From: Collinsella sp.
GTDB lineage: Bacteria; Actinomycetota; Coriobacteriia; Coriobacteriales; Coriobacteriaceae
DNA: 10,081 nucleotides
Direction: 5' to 3'
Assembly (NCBI GenBank): GCA_022713905.1
Contig: JAIHTM010000082.1
Span: 1-10,081, forward strand
This document shows positions 1 through 6,247 of this stretch, one piece after another (position 1 is the first letter of the stretch; each line of letters starts with the position of its first letter). A model generated the notes under the pieces. That model saw nothing but the letters and a program-made list of their open reading frames with translations, did not search any database and had not been told where the DNA came from. The position numbers were made by a program, and so were the translations under genes.

Positions 1-8
1 CACATGTG

Positions 9-37
9 CGGATGAATGTGGGAAGTGTTCGGATGAA
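9..37. repeat. Short direct repeat CGGATGAA at the window edge
   Basis: CGGATGAA occurs at 9-16 and 30-37, 21 bases apart, each preceded by TGT or GTG. The copies lie about 105-130 bases before the nuclease gene. They may be part of a longer array or a regulatory site cut by the window edge, or may be chance. Confidence 0.3.
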
Positions 38-141
38 GTTGATAATCAAGGGTCCCAAATCTTAAGTATTTGTTCGACAGAACGGCCCCTGCTGGCTCCT
101 GCTAGACTGGTAGACTCCCAACCGTCCATCCAGGAGCCTCC

Positions 142-1125
142 ATGTCGCGCAAGTCCGCCTACAAGCAAGTACTTTCCATCGGCACCGCCGTGGTGCTGGG
201 GTTTGCGCTGTTCACAGGATCGCTCGACGGAGCGCCCAAGCTGTTGTCGCCGCAAAGCGATGAGCAGGCAACGGCTCTGGCCGAGAAGCAAAACGAGAGT
301 CCCAGCCGTACCGACGACGAAGCGGACTTGGTCGCCCGACTCGAATCGGGAACAGCGAGCTCCGAGGACTCTCAAAATAGCCAAGGCTCTGGCGATGGCT
401 CCGATTCCGCCGCAACCGACACCGGTGACGCTGCCTCCGCGGATAGTGCCGCCACCCCCATCGACGAGGTCGAAAACCCCGATCTCGACCGCGCCCGTGG
501 TGTATACCTCAGCAGCATTCCTGACTACGCGGGTAACCCCTACGTTGCCCTTCGCGCCGACAGCATGCACCCGCTCGGCATGCCGTCATTCACACTCGAT
601 GAATACGAACGCGCTGCAGAAGAGGGCTGCTTTAAGAAATTCTCCAAGCTCGATAGCCTGGGCCGCACCCGCAAGGCGCTCGCCTGCGCAGGCCCCGAAT
701 CACTCGGCCAGGGCAAGCGCGGCGATATCTCGCGTATCCATCCCGCCGGTTGGCACCAGCAGCGCTACGACTTTATTCCGGGCCAGAGCCTCTACAACCG
801 CTGCCACCTCATCGCTTGGTCGCTCTGCGGTGAAAACGCCAACCGCAAGAATCTCCTCACCGGTACACGCTATCTCAACGAGACAGGCATGCTGCCGTTT
901 GAAGAGCAGATCCTCGACTACATCCGCGACACGGGCAACCATGTGCTCTACCGCGTCACGCCCATGTACAACGAAGAGGAACTTGTCTGTCGTGGCGTGC
1001 GCCTTGAGGCGCAATCGGTCGAGGACCACGGCAAGACCCTCTGCTTCCATGTATATTGCTATAACCTGCAGCCGCACGTGCAGATCGACTACGCCACCGG
1101 CCGCAACCAGGCCTCGGGAGACTAG
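142..1125 (+). CDS. Secreted DNA/RNA non-specific endonuclease
   Basis: The 327-aa product probably cleaves DNA or RNA outside the cell or at its surface. Residues 1-8 are basic and polar, followed by a hydrophobic stretch (about 9-26) that could be a signal peptide or membrane anchor. Residues about 55-108 are a low-complexity Ser/Asp/Glu/Ala linker. The C-terminal half carries the nuclease domain, with YNRCHLIAW at 218-226 (His222 the likely general base of the beta-beta-alpha-metal fold) and ENANRKNLLTGTRYLN at 231-246, followed by GMLPFE. This matches the DNA-entry-nuclease-like branch common in Gram-positives, where NRCH or NRGH replaces the DRGH of Serratia nuclease. The domain holds several cysteines (182, 221, 229, 283, 301, 306), which fits an exported protein. 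CAGGAG at 131-136, five bases before the ATG, supports the start. A possible -10 is GATAAT at 41-46, with no good -35. The family is clear; the biological role (nutrient DNA, competence or defence) is unknown. Confidence 0.9.
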   Translation: MSRKSAYKQVLSIGTAVVLGFALFTGSLDGAPKLLSPQSDEQATALAEKQNESPSRTDDEADLVARLESGTASSEDSQNSQGSGDGSDSAATDTGDAASADSAATPIDEVENPDLDRARGVYLSSIPDYAGNPYVALRADSMHPLGMPSFTLDEYERAAEEGCFKKFSKLDSLGRTRKALACAGPESLGQGKRGDISRIHPAGWHQQRYDFIPGQSLYNRCHLIAWSLCGENANRKNLLTGTRYLNETGMLPFEEQILDYIRDTGNHVLYRVTPMYNEEELVCRGVRLEAQSVEDHGKTLCFHVYCYNLQPHVQIDYATGRNQASGD

Positions 1126-1185
1126 GGCCGACCAAGCTGCCCAAAACCTATAATGATCCGTTTTCCTCCGTCCCCCGGGGATCAA

Positions 1186-1218
1186 AAGGGCCGCCCTGGA
1201 TTGCCCAGAGCGGCCCTT
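1186..1218 (-). terminator. Rho-independent terminator of the EF-G-like gene
   Basis: AAGGGCCGC (1186-1194) pairs perfectly with GCGGCCCTT (1210-1218). After one mismatch, CTGG/CCAG extends the stem inside. Read on the - strand, the stem is followed by TTTT, so it mainly ends the EF-G-like transcript. On the + strand only TT follows, so its use by the nuclease gene is uncertain. Confidence 0.75.
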
Positions 1219-1252
1219 GCACCGGCATGTATGTTGCAGGCAACGCCACGCG

Positions 1253-3328
1253 CTACTTGGCGCGGCCCTCCTCATAGCGCTCCACGAGCTTGGCCTGAAC
1301 GTCATAAGGCACCTGCTCGTAGCCAGCGGGCTTCATGGTAAAGTCGCCCGTGCCGCGCGTGATAGAGCGTAGGCGCGTCGAATAATCCGTCAGCTCGGCC
1401 AGCGGCGCCTGGGCAATGACCACGGTATCGCCGCGCTCATCGGTCTCCATACCCGTCACGCGACCGCGCGAGGCCGAGATGTCGCCCATCACGGCGCCGG
1501 CGTAGCTCTCGGGAATAGTCACCGTGATTTCCTCGATGGGCTCCAGCACCACCGGGTCGGCATCGGCACATGCGTTGCGCAGGCCGATGCGAGCCGCCGC
1601 GCGGAACGCCATCTCGTTGGAGTCGACGCTGTGATACGAGCCGTCGTACACAGCCACGCGAATGCCCGTGAGCGGATAGCCGGCAATAATACCGTCCTTC
1701 ATGGTCTCCTGGACGCCCTTGTCCACGGCGGGGATGAGCGAGCGCGGGATGCGGCCACCCACGACCTCGTCAACAAACTCATAGCCGTCGCTCGTGCCGT
1801 CGGGCCCAATGAGCGGCTCCACGCGCAGCCAGCAGTCGCCGTACTGACCGGCGCCGCCGGTCTGCTTCTTGTGGCGACCCTGGGCGCTCGCCGTGCGGCG
1901 GATGGTCTCGCGATACGGAATGCGGATCGGCACGCTCTTGGCGGCGACCTTGGTGCGGTCCTCCAAACGGTTGAGCAGCACCGAAACCTGTGCCTCACCA
2001 ACGGCGGAGATAATGGTCTGGCCAGTCTCCTCGTCGCGGTCGATGCTCATAGTCGGGTCTGCCTTGCAGGCCTTCTCGATAAACGTATAGAGCTTCTCCT
2101 CGTCACCGCGATTCTCGGCCTCAATGGCGATGCGGTACTGCGAGTTGGGGAACTTAAACGCCGCCGCCTCGACCTTGCCGGTAATCGAGAGCGTATCGCC
2201 CGTCTCGGCAGCCAGCTTGGGCGCCACGATGATGTCGCCGGCATAGGCATGGCCAACCTCGGTCATATCGCGGCCGCACATCACATACAAGTGAGCCAAA
2301 CGATCGCTCTTGCGGGTACGCGCGTTGACCAACTCAAGACCCGGCTCAAGCGTGCCCGTCAGCACCTTGATAAAGCTGATGCGACCCTGCTGCGGATCGG
2401 CCAGGGTCTTAAACACAAACGCCACCGGACGGTCATCGTCGCTCGAAATCTTGAGCGAATCGCCGTCGATAAGCGGCATCTCGCCGTAGTCGGTCGGCGC
2501 CGGGAAGTACGTCGCGATGTCGTCCATCAGCGAGTTGACGCCCTGCTCCTTAATGCAATCGCCCGCAAAGACCGGCACAAAGATGCGCTCGGCAATCGCC
2601 TTCGACAGCAAGCCCTCAAGCTCCTCCTGCGTCAGTGTCTCCTCGCCTTCCAGGTACTTCATCATCAGCTCATCGTCGGCCTCGGCCACCAACTCGCACA
2701 GATGGTCATGGGCCTCCTCGGCCTGGGCACGATACTCCTCGGGAATCTCCGACTCAACGGCTTCGGTGCCGTTGCAATGGCGCGCCTTCATGCGCACCAG
2801 GTCGATGATGCCGTCAAAGTCCTCGCCCTCGCCCCAGGGAAGGGTCACGGCGCCCAGGCGCGTGCCAAAGCGCTCCTGCAGCAGGTCCATCGTGGTCGCA
2901 AAGCTGGCCTCGGAGCGCGACAGGCGGTTTACGAACACCGCACGCGCCAGGCGCAGGTCCTCGGCGGCATACCAGAGCTTAACCGTCGTAGGCTGCGGGC
3001 CGGCCTCGGCGTCGACCACAAACAGAGCCGTCTCGCAGACGCTCATCGCGGCAAAGGCGTCGCCGATAAAATCGGGGTAGCACGGGGCATCGAGCACATT
3101 GATGCGCGCGCCCTTCCAGTCGATTGGCGCAATGGTCGTCGAGATGGAGAATGAACGCTTGACCTCTTCAGGGTCATAGTCGAGCGTAGGCTTGGTGCCG
3201 TCGTGGCCGCCCAGGCGGGCGGTCTTGCCGGAAAGGTGGAGCATGGCTTCGGCGAGTGAAGTCTTGCCCACCCCGCCTTGGCCTACGAGCACCACGTTCC
3301 TTACGTTACCGGTCTTGGGAGCACCCAT
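1253..3328 (-). CDS. Elongation factor G-like translational GTPase
   Basis: The 691-aa product has the five-domain plan of EF-G: G domain about 1-290, domain II about 298-385, domain III about 395-470, domain IV about 475-600 (GRHKKQTGGAGQYGD at 484-498 and YDGSYHSVDSNEMAF at 561-575) and domain V to the end. It resembles the EF-G2/FusA2 paralogue group more than the housekeeping FusA, which sits with ribosomal protein genes in most genomes. The P-loop GQGGVGKT (16-23) is intact. Other nucleotide motifs are altered: G3 is DAPCYPDF (80-87) instead of DTPGHVDF, so the catalytic His is a Tyr; G4 is NRLS (134-137) instead of NKxD; the G5 position reads AGD instead of the usual SA. GTP binding and hydrolysis may therefore be weak or unusual. 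An upstream in-frame start at 3439 is possible but unlikely, because the ATG at 3328 has a perfect AAGGAGG and begins exactly where family similarity begins. The gene appears monocistronic. Its exact function is not known from sequence. Confidence 0.9.
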   Translation of the reverse strand: MGAPKTGNVRNVVLVGQGGVGKTSLAEAMLHLSGKTARLGGHDGTKPTLDYDPEEVKRSFSISTTIAPIDWKGARINVLDAPCYPDFIGDAFAAMSVCETALFVVDAEAGPQPTTVKLWYAAEDLRLARAVFVNRLSRSEASFATTMDLLQERFGTRLGAVTLPWGEGEDFDGIIDLVRMKARHCNGTEAVESEIPEEYRAQAEEAHDHLCELVAEADDELMMKYLEGEETLTQEELEGLLSKAIAERIFVPVFAGDCIKEQGVNSLMDDIATYFPAPTDYGEMPLIDGDSLKISSDDDRPVAFVFKTLADPQQGRISFIKVLTGTLEPGLELVNARTRKSDRLAHLYVMCGRDMTEVGHAYAGDIIVAPKLAAETGDTLSITGKVEAAAFKFPNSQYRIAIEAENRGDEEKLYTFIEKACKADPTMSIDRDEETGQTIISAVGEAQVSVLLNRLEDRTKVAAKSVPIRIPYRETIRRTASAQGRHKKQTGGAGQYGDCWLRVEPLIGPDGTSDGYEFVDEVVGGRIPRSLIPAVDKGVQETMKDGIIAGYPLTGIRVAVYDGSYHSVDSNEMAFRAAARIGLRNACADADPVVLEPIEEITVTIPESYAGAVMGDISASRGRVTGMETDERGDTVVIAQAPLAELTDYSTRLRSITRGTGDFTMKPAGYEQVPYDVQAKLVERYEEGRAK

Positions 3329-3333
3329 GATGA

Positions 3334-3340
3334 CCTCCTT
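3334..3340 (-). promoter_or_regulatory. Shine-Dalgarno site fixing the EF-G-like start
   Basis: AAGGAGG on the - strand, five bases before the ATG at 3328. It is a full match to the anti-SD sequence and decides against the start 37 codons upstream. A short palindrome, CGCGC-ATT-GCGCG (3350-3362), lies ten bases further upstream in the leader and could form a small hairpin. Confidence 0.85.
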
Positions 3341-3563
3341 GCAGGGCCGCGCGCATTGCGCGACGCCAACGGGGAGAGTTCGCGGTCGATGCCATCCCGG
3401 GAGCAGCATGGTCGGCAGCCGAGCCGACTCACCCTCCAAATGTCCTATGCCACCACCCTACCCTCACGGGCGACCGTCCATGCACACCTTTCGGCACACG
3501 TATGAATACAGGCGGCGAGAGGAAGAGACAAGCTTGTGAGGCGATTATTGAACCCCGCCGATG
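3341..3563. other. Intergenic leader/promoter region of the EF-G-like gene
   Basis: About 220 bases with no convincing gene on either strand. It should hold the promoter of the EF-G-like gene. The best candidate I see on the - strand is TTGTCT (3526-3531), a 17-base spacer and TATTCA (3503-3508), a weak match that would give a leader of roughly 170 bases. Short open frames here have no Shine-Dalgarno support. Confidence 0.35.
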
Positions 3564-3571
3564 CAAACAAA

Positions 3572-3605
3572 AAGCCGCCACAGACCGTAAGACCTGCGGC
3601 GGCTT
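3572..3605 (-). terminator. Rho-independent terminator of the ABC importer operon
   Basis: AAGCCGCC (3572-3579) pairs with GGCGGCTT (3598-3605), and CAG/CTG extends the stem after one mismatch, leaving a 10-base loop. Read on the - strand, the stem runs into TTTTTGTTT, a good U-tract. It lies about 35 bases past the stop of the ATPase gene. Confidence 0.9.
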
Positions 3606-3638
3606 CGCCTCAATTAATAGTTGAGCAAATACCTGAGC

Positions 3639-4403
3639 CTATCCCTCGATACGGCTCAAAAACTCACGCGTGCGCTGCTCGCGCGGATGGTCGATAACCT
3701 GCTCGGCCGGACCCTCCTCGACAATGCGGCCTCCGTCCATAAAGACCACGCGATCGGCAACATCGCGCGCAAACTGCATCGCGTGGGTCACGATCACCAT
3801 CGTCATATTCTGCGCGGCAAGGTCTTTAATGACACGCAGCACCTCGGCCGTTAGCTCGGGATCGAGCGCCGAGGTCGGCTCGTCAAAGAACAAGATTTCC
3901 GGGTCGAGCGCCAAGGCGCGGGCGATACTCACGCGCTGTTGCTGACCGCCCGAAAGCTCACACGGAACCTTGTTCTCGTTGCCCACAAGCCCCATCTGAG
4001 CAATCAATTCATGCGCACGAGCTTCCGCCTGCTCGCGCGGGCGCTTAAGAACGCGGATCGGCGCATCGGTGATGTTTTTCATCACGGTATAGTGCGGGAA
4101 CAGATTGTAGTTCTGAAACACCAGGCCAAATCGTGAGCGCGCCTGCCTGGGCACATCGCCCTTCGCATAGACCGCGCCCGAACCCGCATCCGTCGCAACG
4201 GCAAGGTCGCCAAACGAGAGCGAGCCTCCGTCGAGCGTCTCGAGCAGCGTGGCACACCGCAGCAGCGTGGACTTGCCGCCACCCGAAGGCCCGATAATCG
4301 CCACGACCTCTCCACGCTTTACCTCGAGCGAGATATCCTTGAGCACCTCATTGCCGCCAAACGCCTTGCGAGCGTTCGATATATTCATTACCGAATTAAT
4401 CAT
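3639..4403 (-). CDS. Polar amino-acid ABC importer, ATP-binding subunit
   Basis: This 254-aa ATPase powers the importer encoded by the two genes upstream and sits on the cytoplasmic face of the membrane. All ABC motifs are present: Walker A GPSGGGKST (38-46), Q-loop Gln97 in VFQNYNLFPH, signature LSGGQ (150-154), Walker B LFFDEP (171-176, catalytic Glu175), D-loop SALD (178-181) and switch His207. The sequence is of the GlnQ/HisP type; the substrate cannot be read from the ATPase. The chosen ATG at 4403 overlaps the permease stop by eight bases (ATGATTAA), which suggests translational coupling, and there is no clear Shine-Dalgarno. A second in-frame ATG at 4388 (MNISNARKAF) is an equally plausible start. 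An open frame to 4451 would run into the permease gene and is not convincing. The segment at about 68-90 between Walker A and the Q-loop is somewhat long, as in many members of this family. Confidence 0.93.
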   Translation of the reverse strand: MINSVMNISNARKAFGGNEVLKDISLEVKRGEVVAIIGPSGGGKSTLLRCATLLETLDGGSLSFGDLAVATDAGSGAVYAKGDVPRQARSRFGLVFQNYNLFPHYTVMKNITDAPIRVLKRPREQAEARAHELIAQMGLVGNENKVPCELSGGQQQRVSIARALALDPEILFFDEPTSALDPELTAEVLRVIKDLAAQNMTMVIVTHAMQFARDVADRVVFMDGGRIVEEGPAEQVIDHPREQRTREFLSRIEG

Positions 4404-5049
4404 GGTAGTAATCCAATTTTTTCTCGGCGGCGCCCAGCAGCATCTCGACAACGAAATTAAAGACCCAGTAAATCAGCGCCGCAATCGCAAACGGCACCAT
4501 GCTCACCTGCGAGGCGACCAGCGCCTTGGCCGTCGAGAACATCTCACCCACGCCAATGGCAAACGCCAGCGACGTGTCCTTGACCAGCGTGATGATCTCG
4601 TTGCCCATCGCCGGCAGAATACGCTTGGCGACCTGCGGCATCACGATATACAGAAACGTCTGCACGCGCGAATAGCCCAGCACCTCGGCAGCCTCGTATT
4701 GACCGCGCGGAATGGACTGCAAGCCCGAGCGATAGATCTCGGCAAAGTAACCGGCGTAGTTGATGATGAACGCCACGACGCACGCCGTCCACTTGGAATC
4801 GGGCGTGAGCGAAATGCCAAACACGTAATACGGGGCAAAGTAGATGGCAAACATCTGCAGCATGAGCGGCGTGCCGCGCATGACCGAGATATAGATGCGC
4901 GCAATCCAGCGAAGCGGCGCGATTTTGCTCATGCGCATAAACGCCACGGGAATTCCCAGCGGAATCGACCCGAGCAGCGTCAACACAAACAGCTGCAAAC
5001 TGACCAAGAACCCCTGGCCAAGCATCTGTATCATGACCTGAATAGACAT
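4396..5049 (-). CDS. Polar amino-acid ABC importer, permease subunit
   Basis: This 217-aa integral membrane protein of the HisM/GlnP family forms the translocation path. Hydrophobic segments lie at about 12-38, 63-80, 88-104, 130-147, 160-170 and 185-206, consistent with the usual five or so helices. RGTPLMLQ (58-65) is the conserved motif of polar amino-acid permeases. The cytoplasmic EAA loop, which contacts the ATPase, is at about 108-138 (GQYEAAEVLGYS followed by IVMPQ). The ATG at 5049 shares its A with the stop codon of the upstream binding-protein gene (TAATG), so translation is probably coupled. An alternative TTG start five codons upstream is less likely. Only one permease gene is present, so the transporter probably works with a permease homodimer. 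Confidence 0.92.
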   Translation of the reverse strand: MSIQVMIQMLGQGFLVSLQLFVLTLLGSIPLGIPVAFMRMSKIAPLRWIARIYISVMRGTPLMLQMFAIYFAPYYVFGISLTPDSKWTACVVAFIINYAGYFAEIYRSGLQSIPRGQYEAAEVLGYSRVQTFLYIVMPQVAKRILPAMGNEIITLVKDTSLAFAIGVGEMFSTAKALVASQVSMVPFAIAALIYWVFNFVVEMLLGAAEKKLDYYHD

Positions 5050-5909
5050 TACTTGAGCACCCAATTATCGAAAGATAGACCATAGCTTGAATACTTGTCG
5101 CACAGGTCCTTAACCGTGCCGTCCTCGTAGAGCGCCTTGAGCGACTCGGTCACGGCGTCGGCCGACTTGGTGTCGCCCTTCTTAAAGCCGACGGCGTAGT
5201 GCTCGCTGGACAGCGGCTCATCAAGCTGCGTATAGGCATCGGGCTTGGCGGCAAGCTGATACTGGGCAATCGAAAGGTCACAAGCCACGGCATCGACCGC
5301 GCCGCTCTCGAGCTGCATAAAGGCCGTGTTGTACTCGCCGATCGTGTCGAGCGTGGCAAACGTCGCCGCCAGATCCTTCTGGTCACCCTCAAGCACGTCC
5401 TGCGCAGCGGAATCAGTCTGGGTAATCACAGTCTTGCCGGCAAGATCGTCCCAGCCCTTGATGCCCGCATCCTTCTTGACCACCAGCACCTGCTCGTTGA
5501 GCATGTACGGCTCGGAGAACGTGTAGTCGTCCTCACGGCCCTCCATGGTAAAGCCGTTCCAGATGCAGTTGATGGCGCCCGAGTTAAGCAGCGTGTCCTT
5601 GGCATCCCAATCGATGGCCTCGTATTTGACCTCCCAGCCCTGCTTATCGGCAACAGCCTTGGCAAGATCGAGATCAAATCCGGTGTACTCGCCATCGTCG
5701 CCCACAAAGCCGTACGGAGGATAGGACTTATCAAAGCCCACCACGAGCTTCTTGGACTCCGCAGCGCCCTTCACATCCTTGGCCGCGGCAGAGCCAGCAG
5801 CGGAGCCCTTGCCGGCACCACCGCCGCAACCGACAAGACCAAGGCCAAGCACCGTGGCGAGCGAGCCGGCTAGACCAACAAACTGACGACGAGACATATC
5901 GGTATTCAT
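5049..5909 (-). CDS. Polar amino-acid ABC importer, substrate-binding lipoprotein
   Basis: This 286-aa family 3 solute-binding protein captures the amino acid outside the membrane. The N-terminus has a twin-arginine motif SRRQFVG (6-12), a hydrophobic core and a lipobox LVGC (25-28), so it is probably a Tat-exported lipoprotein anchored at Cys28. A Gly/Ala/Lys-rich linker (29-52) follows. Family landmarks are KLVVGFDKSYPPYGF (54-68) and GFDLDLAKAVA (78-88). Arg125 in TMEGRED lines up with the residue that binds the substrate carboxylate in GlnH-like proteins, and Asp211 in VACDLSIAQ with the one that binds the amino group. This supports an alpha-amino acid as ligand, but the side-chain specificity cannot be told. 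It is the first gene of the operon. The start at 5909 is chosen for its AAGGGGG site; an in-frame ATG at 5930 would lie upstream of that site. A third ATG at 5897 directly precedes SRRQ. Confidence 0.93.
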   Translation of the reverse strand: MNTDMSRRQFVGLAGSLATVLGLGLVGCGGGAGKGSAAGSAAAKDVKGAAESKKLVVGFDKSYPPYGFVGDDGEYTGFDLDLAKAVADKQGWEVKYEAIDWDAKDTLLNSGAINCIWNGFTMEGREDDYTFSEPYMLNEQVLVVKKDAGIKGWDDLAGKTVITQTDSAAQDVLEGDQKDLAATFATLDTIGEYNTAFMQLESGAVDAVACDLSIAQYQLAAKPDAYTQLDEPLSSEHYAVGFKKGDTKSADAVTESLKALYEDGTVKDLCDKYSSYGLSFDNWVLK

Positions 5910-5915
5910 GGTATT

Positions 5916-5922
5916 CCCCCTT
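5916..5922 (-). promoter_or_regulatory. Shine-Dalgarno site of the binding-protein gene
   Basis: AAGGGGG on the - strand, six bases before the ATG at 5909. It favours this start over the ATGs at 5930 and 5897. Confidence 0.75.
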
Positions 5923-5927
5923 GATGG

Positions 5928-5947
5928 CACTTTAGTTAAGTAAAGTG
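5928..5947. promoter_or_regulatory. Putative operator palindrome in the importer leader
   Basis: The 20-base sequence CACTTTAGTTAAGTAAAGTG matches its own reverse complement at 18 of 20 positions, with two 7-base arms CACTTTA/TAAAGTG. It lies just downstream of the predicted transcription start of the importer operon, where a bound repressor would block transcription. A third copy of the half-site, in CACTTTAGTGAG (5972-5983), lies directly against the -10 box. The regulator is unknown. The core faintly resembles a TrpR operator, but that is not enough to name it. Confidence 0.55.
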
Positions 5948-5965
5948 AGTCGTGTAACGTCCAGA

Positions 5966-5994
5966 ATCATACACTTTAGTGAGATGGAGTACAA
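5966..5994 (-). promoter_or_regulatory. Promoter of the ABC importer operon
   Basis: On the - strand, TTGTAC (5989-5994), a 17-base spacer and TATGAT (5966-5971), a 5/6 match to the -10 consensus. The expected start of transcription is near 5959, giving a leader of about 50 bases. The spacer contains one of the CACTTTA half-sites. Confidence 0.65.
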
Positions 5995-6001
5995 GGCGAG
6001 T

Positions 6002-6140
6002 TTGCCCGCCGCGTGAGGGGTGTGGGGGTTAAGTTTCCTGCTCTACAGTCCTGCTCACGACGGAGGCCACATTAAGTGGCCTCCTGTTCGTGCGGAACTC
6101 GCGATAAACTTAACCCCCACACCCCTCACGCGGCGGGCAA
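6002..6140. repeat. Nested palindromic element with perfect 35-bp inverted arms
   Basis: The arm 6002-6036 (starting TTGCCCGCCGCG, ending GGGTTAAGTTT) is exactly reverse-complementary to 6106-6140. Within the 69-base centre a second hairpin, GGAGGCCAC-ATTAA-GTGGCCTCC (6062-6084), is flanked by a further pair CACGA/TCGTG (6056-6060 and 6088-6092). The whole unit could fold as one long hairpin or extrude as a cruciform. It lies between the divergent importer and methyltransferase promoters, and no gene reads into it from close by, so a plain terminator role is unlikely. I see no obvious target-site duplication. It is most likely a miniature inverted-repeat element or a structured regulatory element. 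Confidence 0.85.
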
Positions 6141-6204
6141 CCGTCGTTGGGCTTATCGCTGACACGATTAAACCGCTTGCATATCGTCTGCTGGCTTGGC
6201 ACGG

Positions 6205-6210
6205 TACAAT
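6205..6210 (+). promoter_or_regulatory. Putative -10 box of the rRNA methyltransferase gene
   Basis: TACAAT, a 5/6 match to consensus, about 38 bases before the ATG. No good -35 is present at the usual distance. The same GTACAAT heptamer precedes the PHP and aminotransferase genes. Confidence 0.45.
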
Positions 6211-6221
6211 ACTTGCAGCTT

Positions 6222-6235
6222 TAATTCATGAATTA
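6222..6235. promoter_or_regulatory. Perfect 14-bp palindrome in the methyltransferase leader
   Basis: TAATTCATGAATTA is its own reverse complement and lies between the predicted -10 box and the Shine-Dalgarno GGAG (6238-6241). It could be an operator site or affect access to the ribosome site. There is no T-tract after it. Confidence 0.4.
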
Positions 6236-6237
6236 GT

Positions 6238-6241
6238 GGAG
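6238..6241 (+). promoter_or_regulatory. Shine-Dalgarno site of the rRNA methyltransferase gene
   Basis: GGAG, six bases before the ATG at 6248. It supports that start over the far-upstream ATG at 6020, which lies inside the left arm of the palindrome. Confidence 0.7.
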
Positions 6242-6247
6242 TTATTG

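Noticed and set aside
1631..3154. A 507-codon open frame on the + strand opposite the EF-G-like gene
   Set aside because: It is the mirror of a GC-rich, codon-biased gene with full family motifs on the - strand. It has no Shine-Dalgarno and a low-complexity Arg/Leu/Ala composition.
3329..3439. A longer EF-G-like protein starting at 3439
   Set aside because: The extra 37 residues have no EF-G character, and the ATG at 3328 has a perfect AAGGAGG.
4249..5085. A 278-codon open frame on the + strand opposite the permease and ATPase genes
   Set aside because: It is rich in Arg, His and Gln with no recognisable motif, and lies opposite two well-supported genes.
6062..6084. A CRISPR repeat or small RNA gene at the inner hairpin
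   Set aside because: It is a single copy with no spacers, and I see no promoter or terminator that would define a small RNA.
6002..6140. A plain Rho-independent terminator at the nested palindrome
   Set aside because: It lies between divergent genes with no transcript reading into it from nearby, and there is no T-tract after the outer arms.
6020..6247. A 76-residue N-terminal extension of the rRNA methyltransferase
   Set aside because: The open frame runs through the palindrome and the likely promoter, has no Shine-Dalgarno at 6020, and the ATG at 6248 has GGAG at good spacing.
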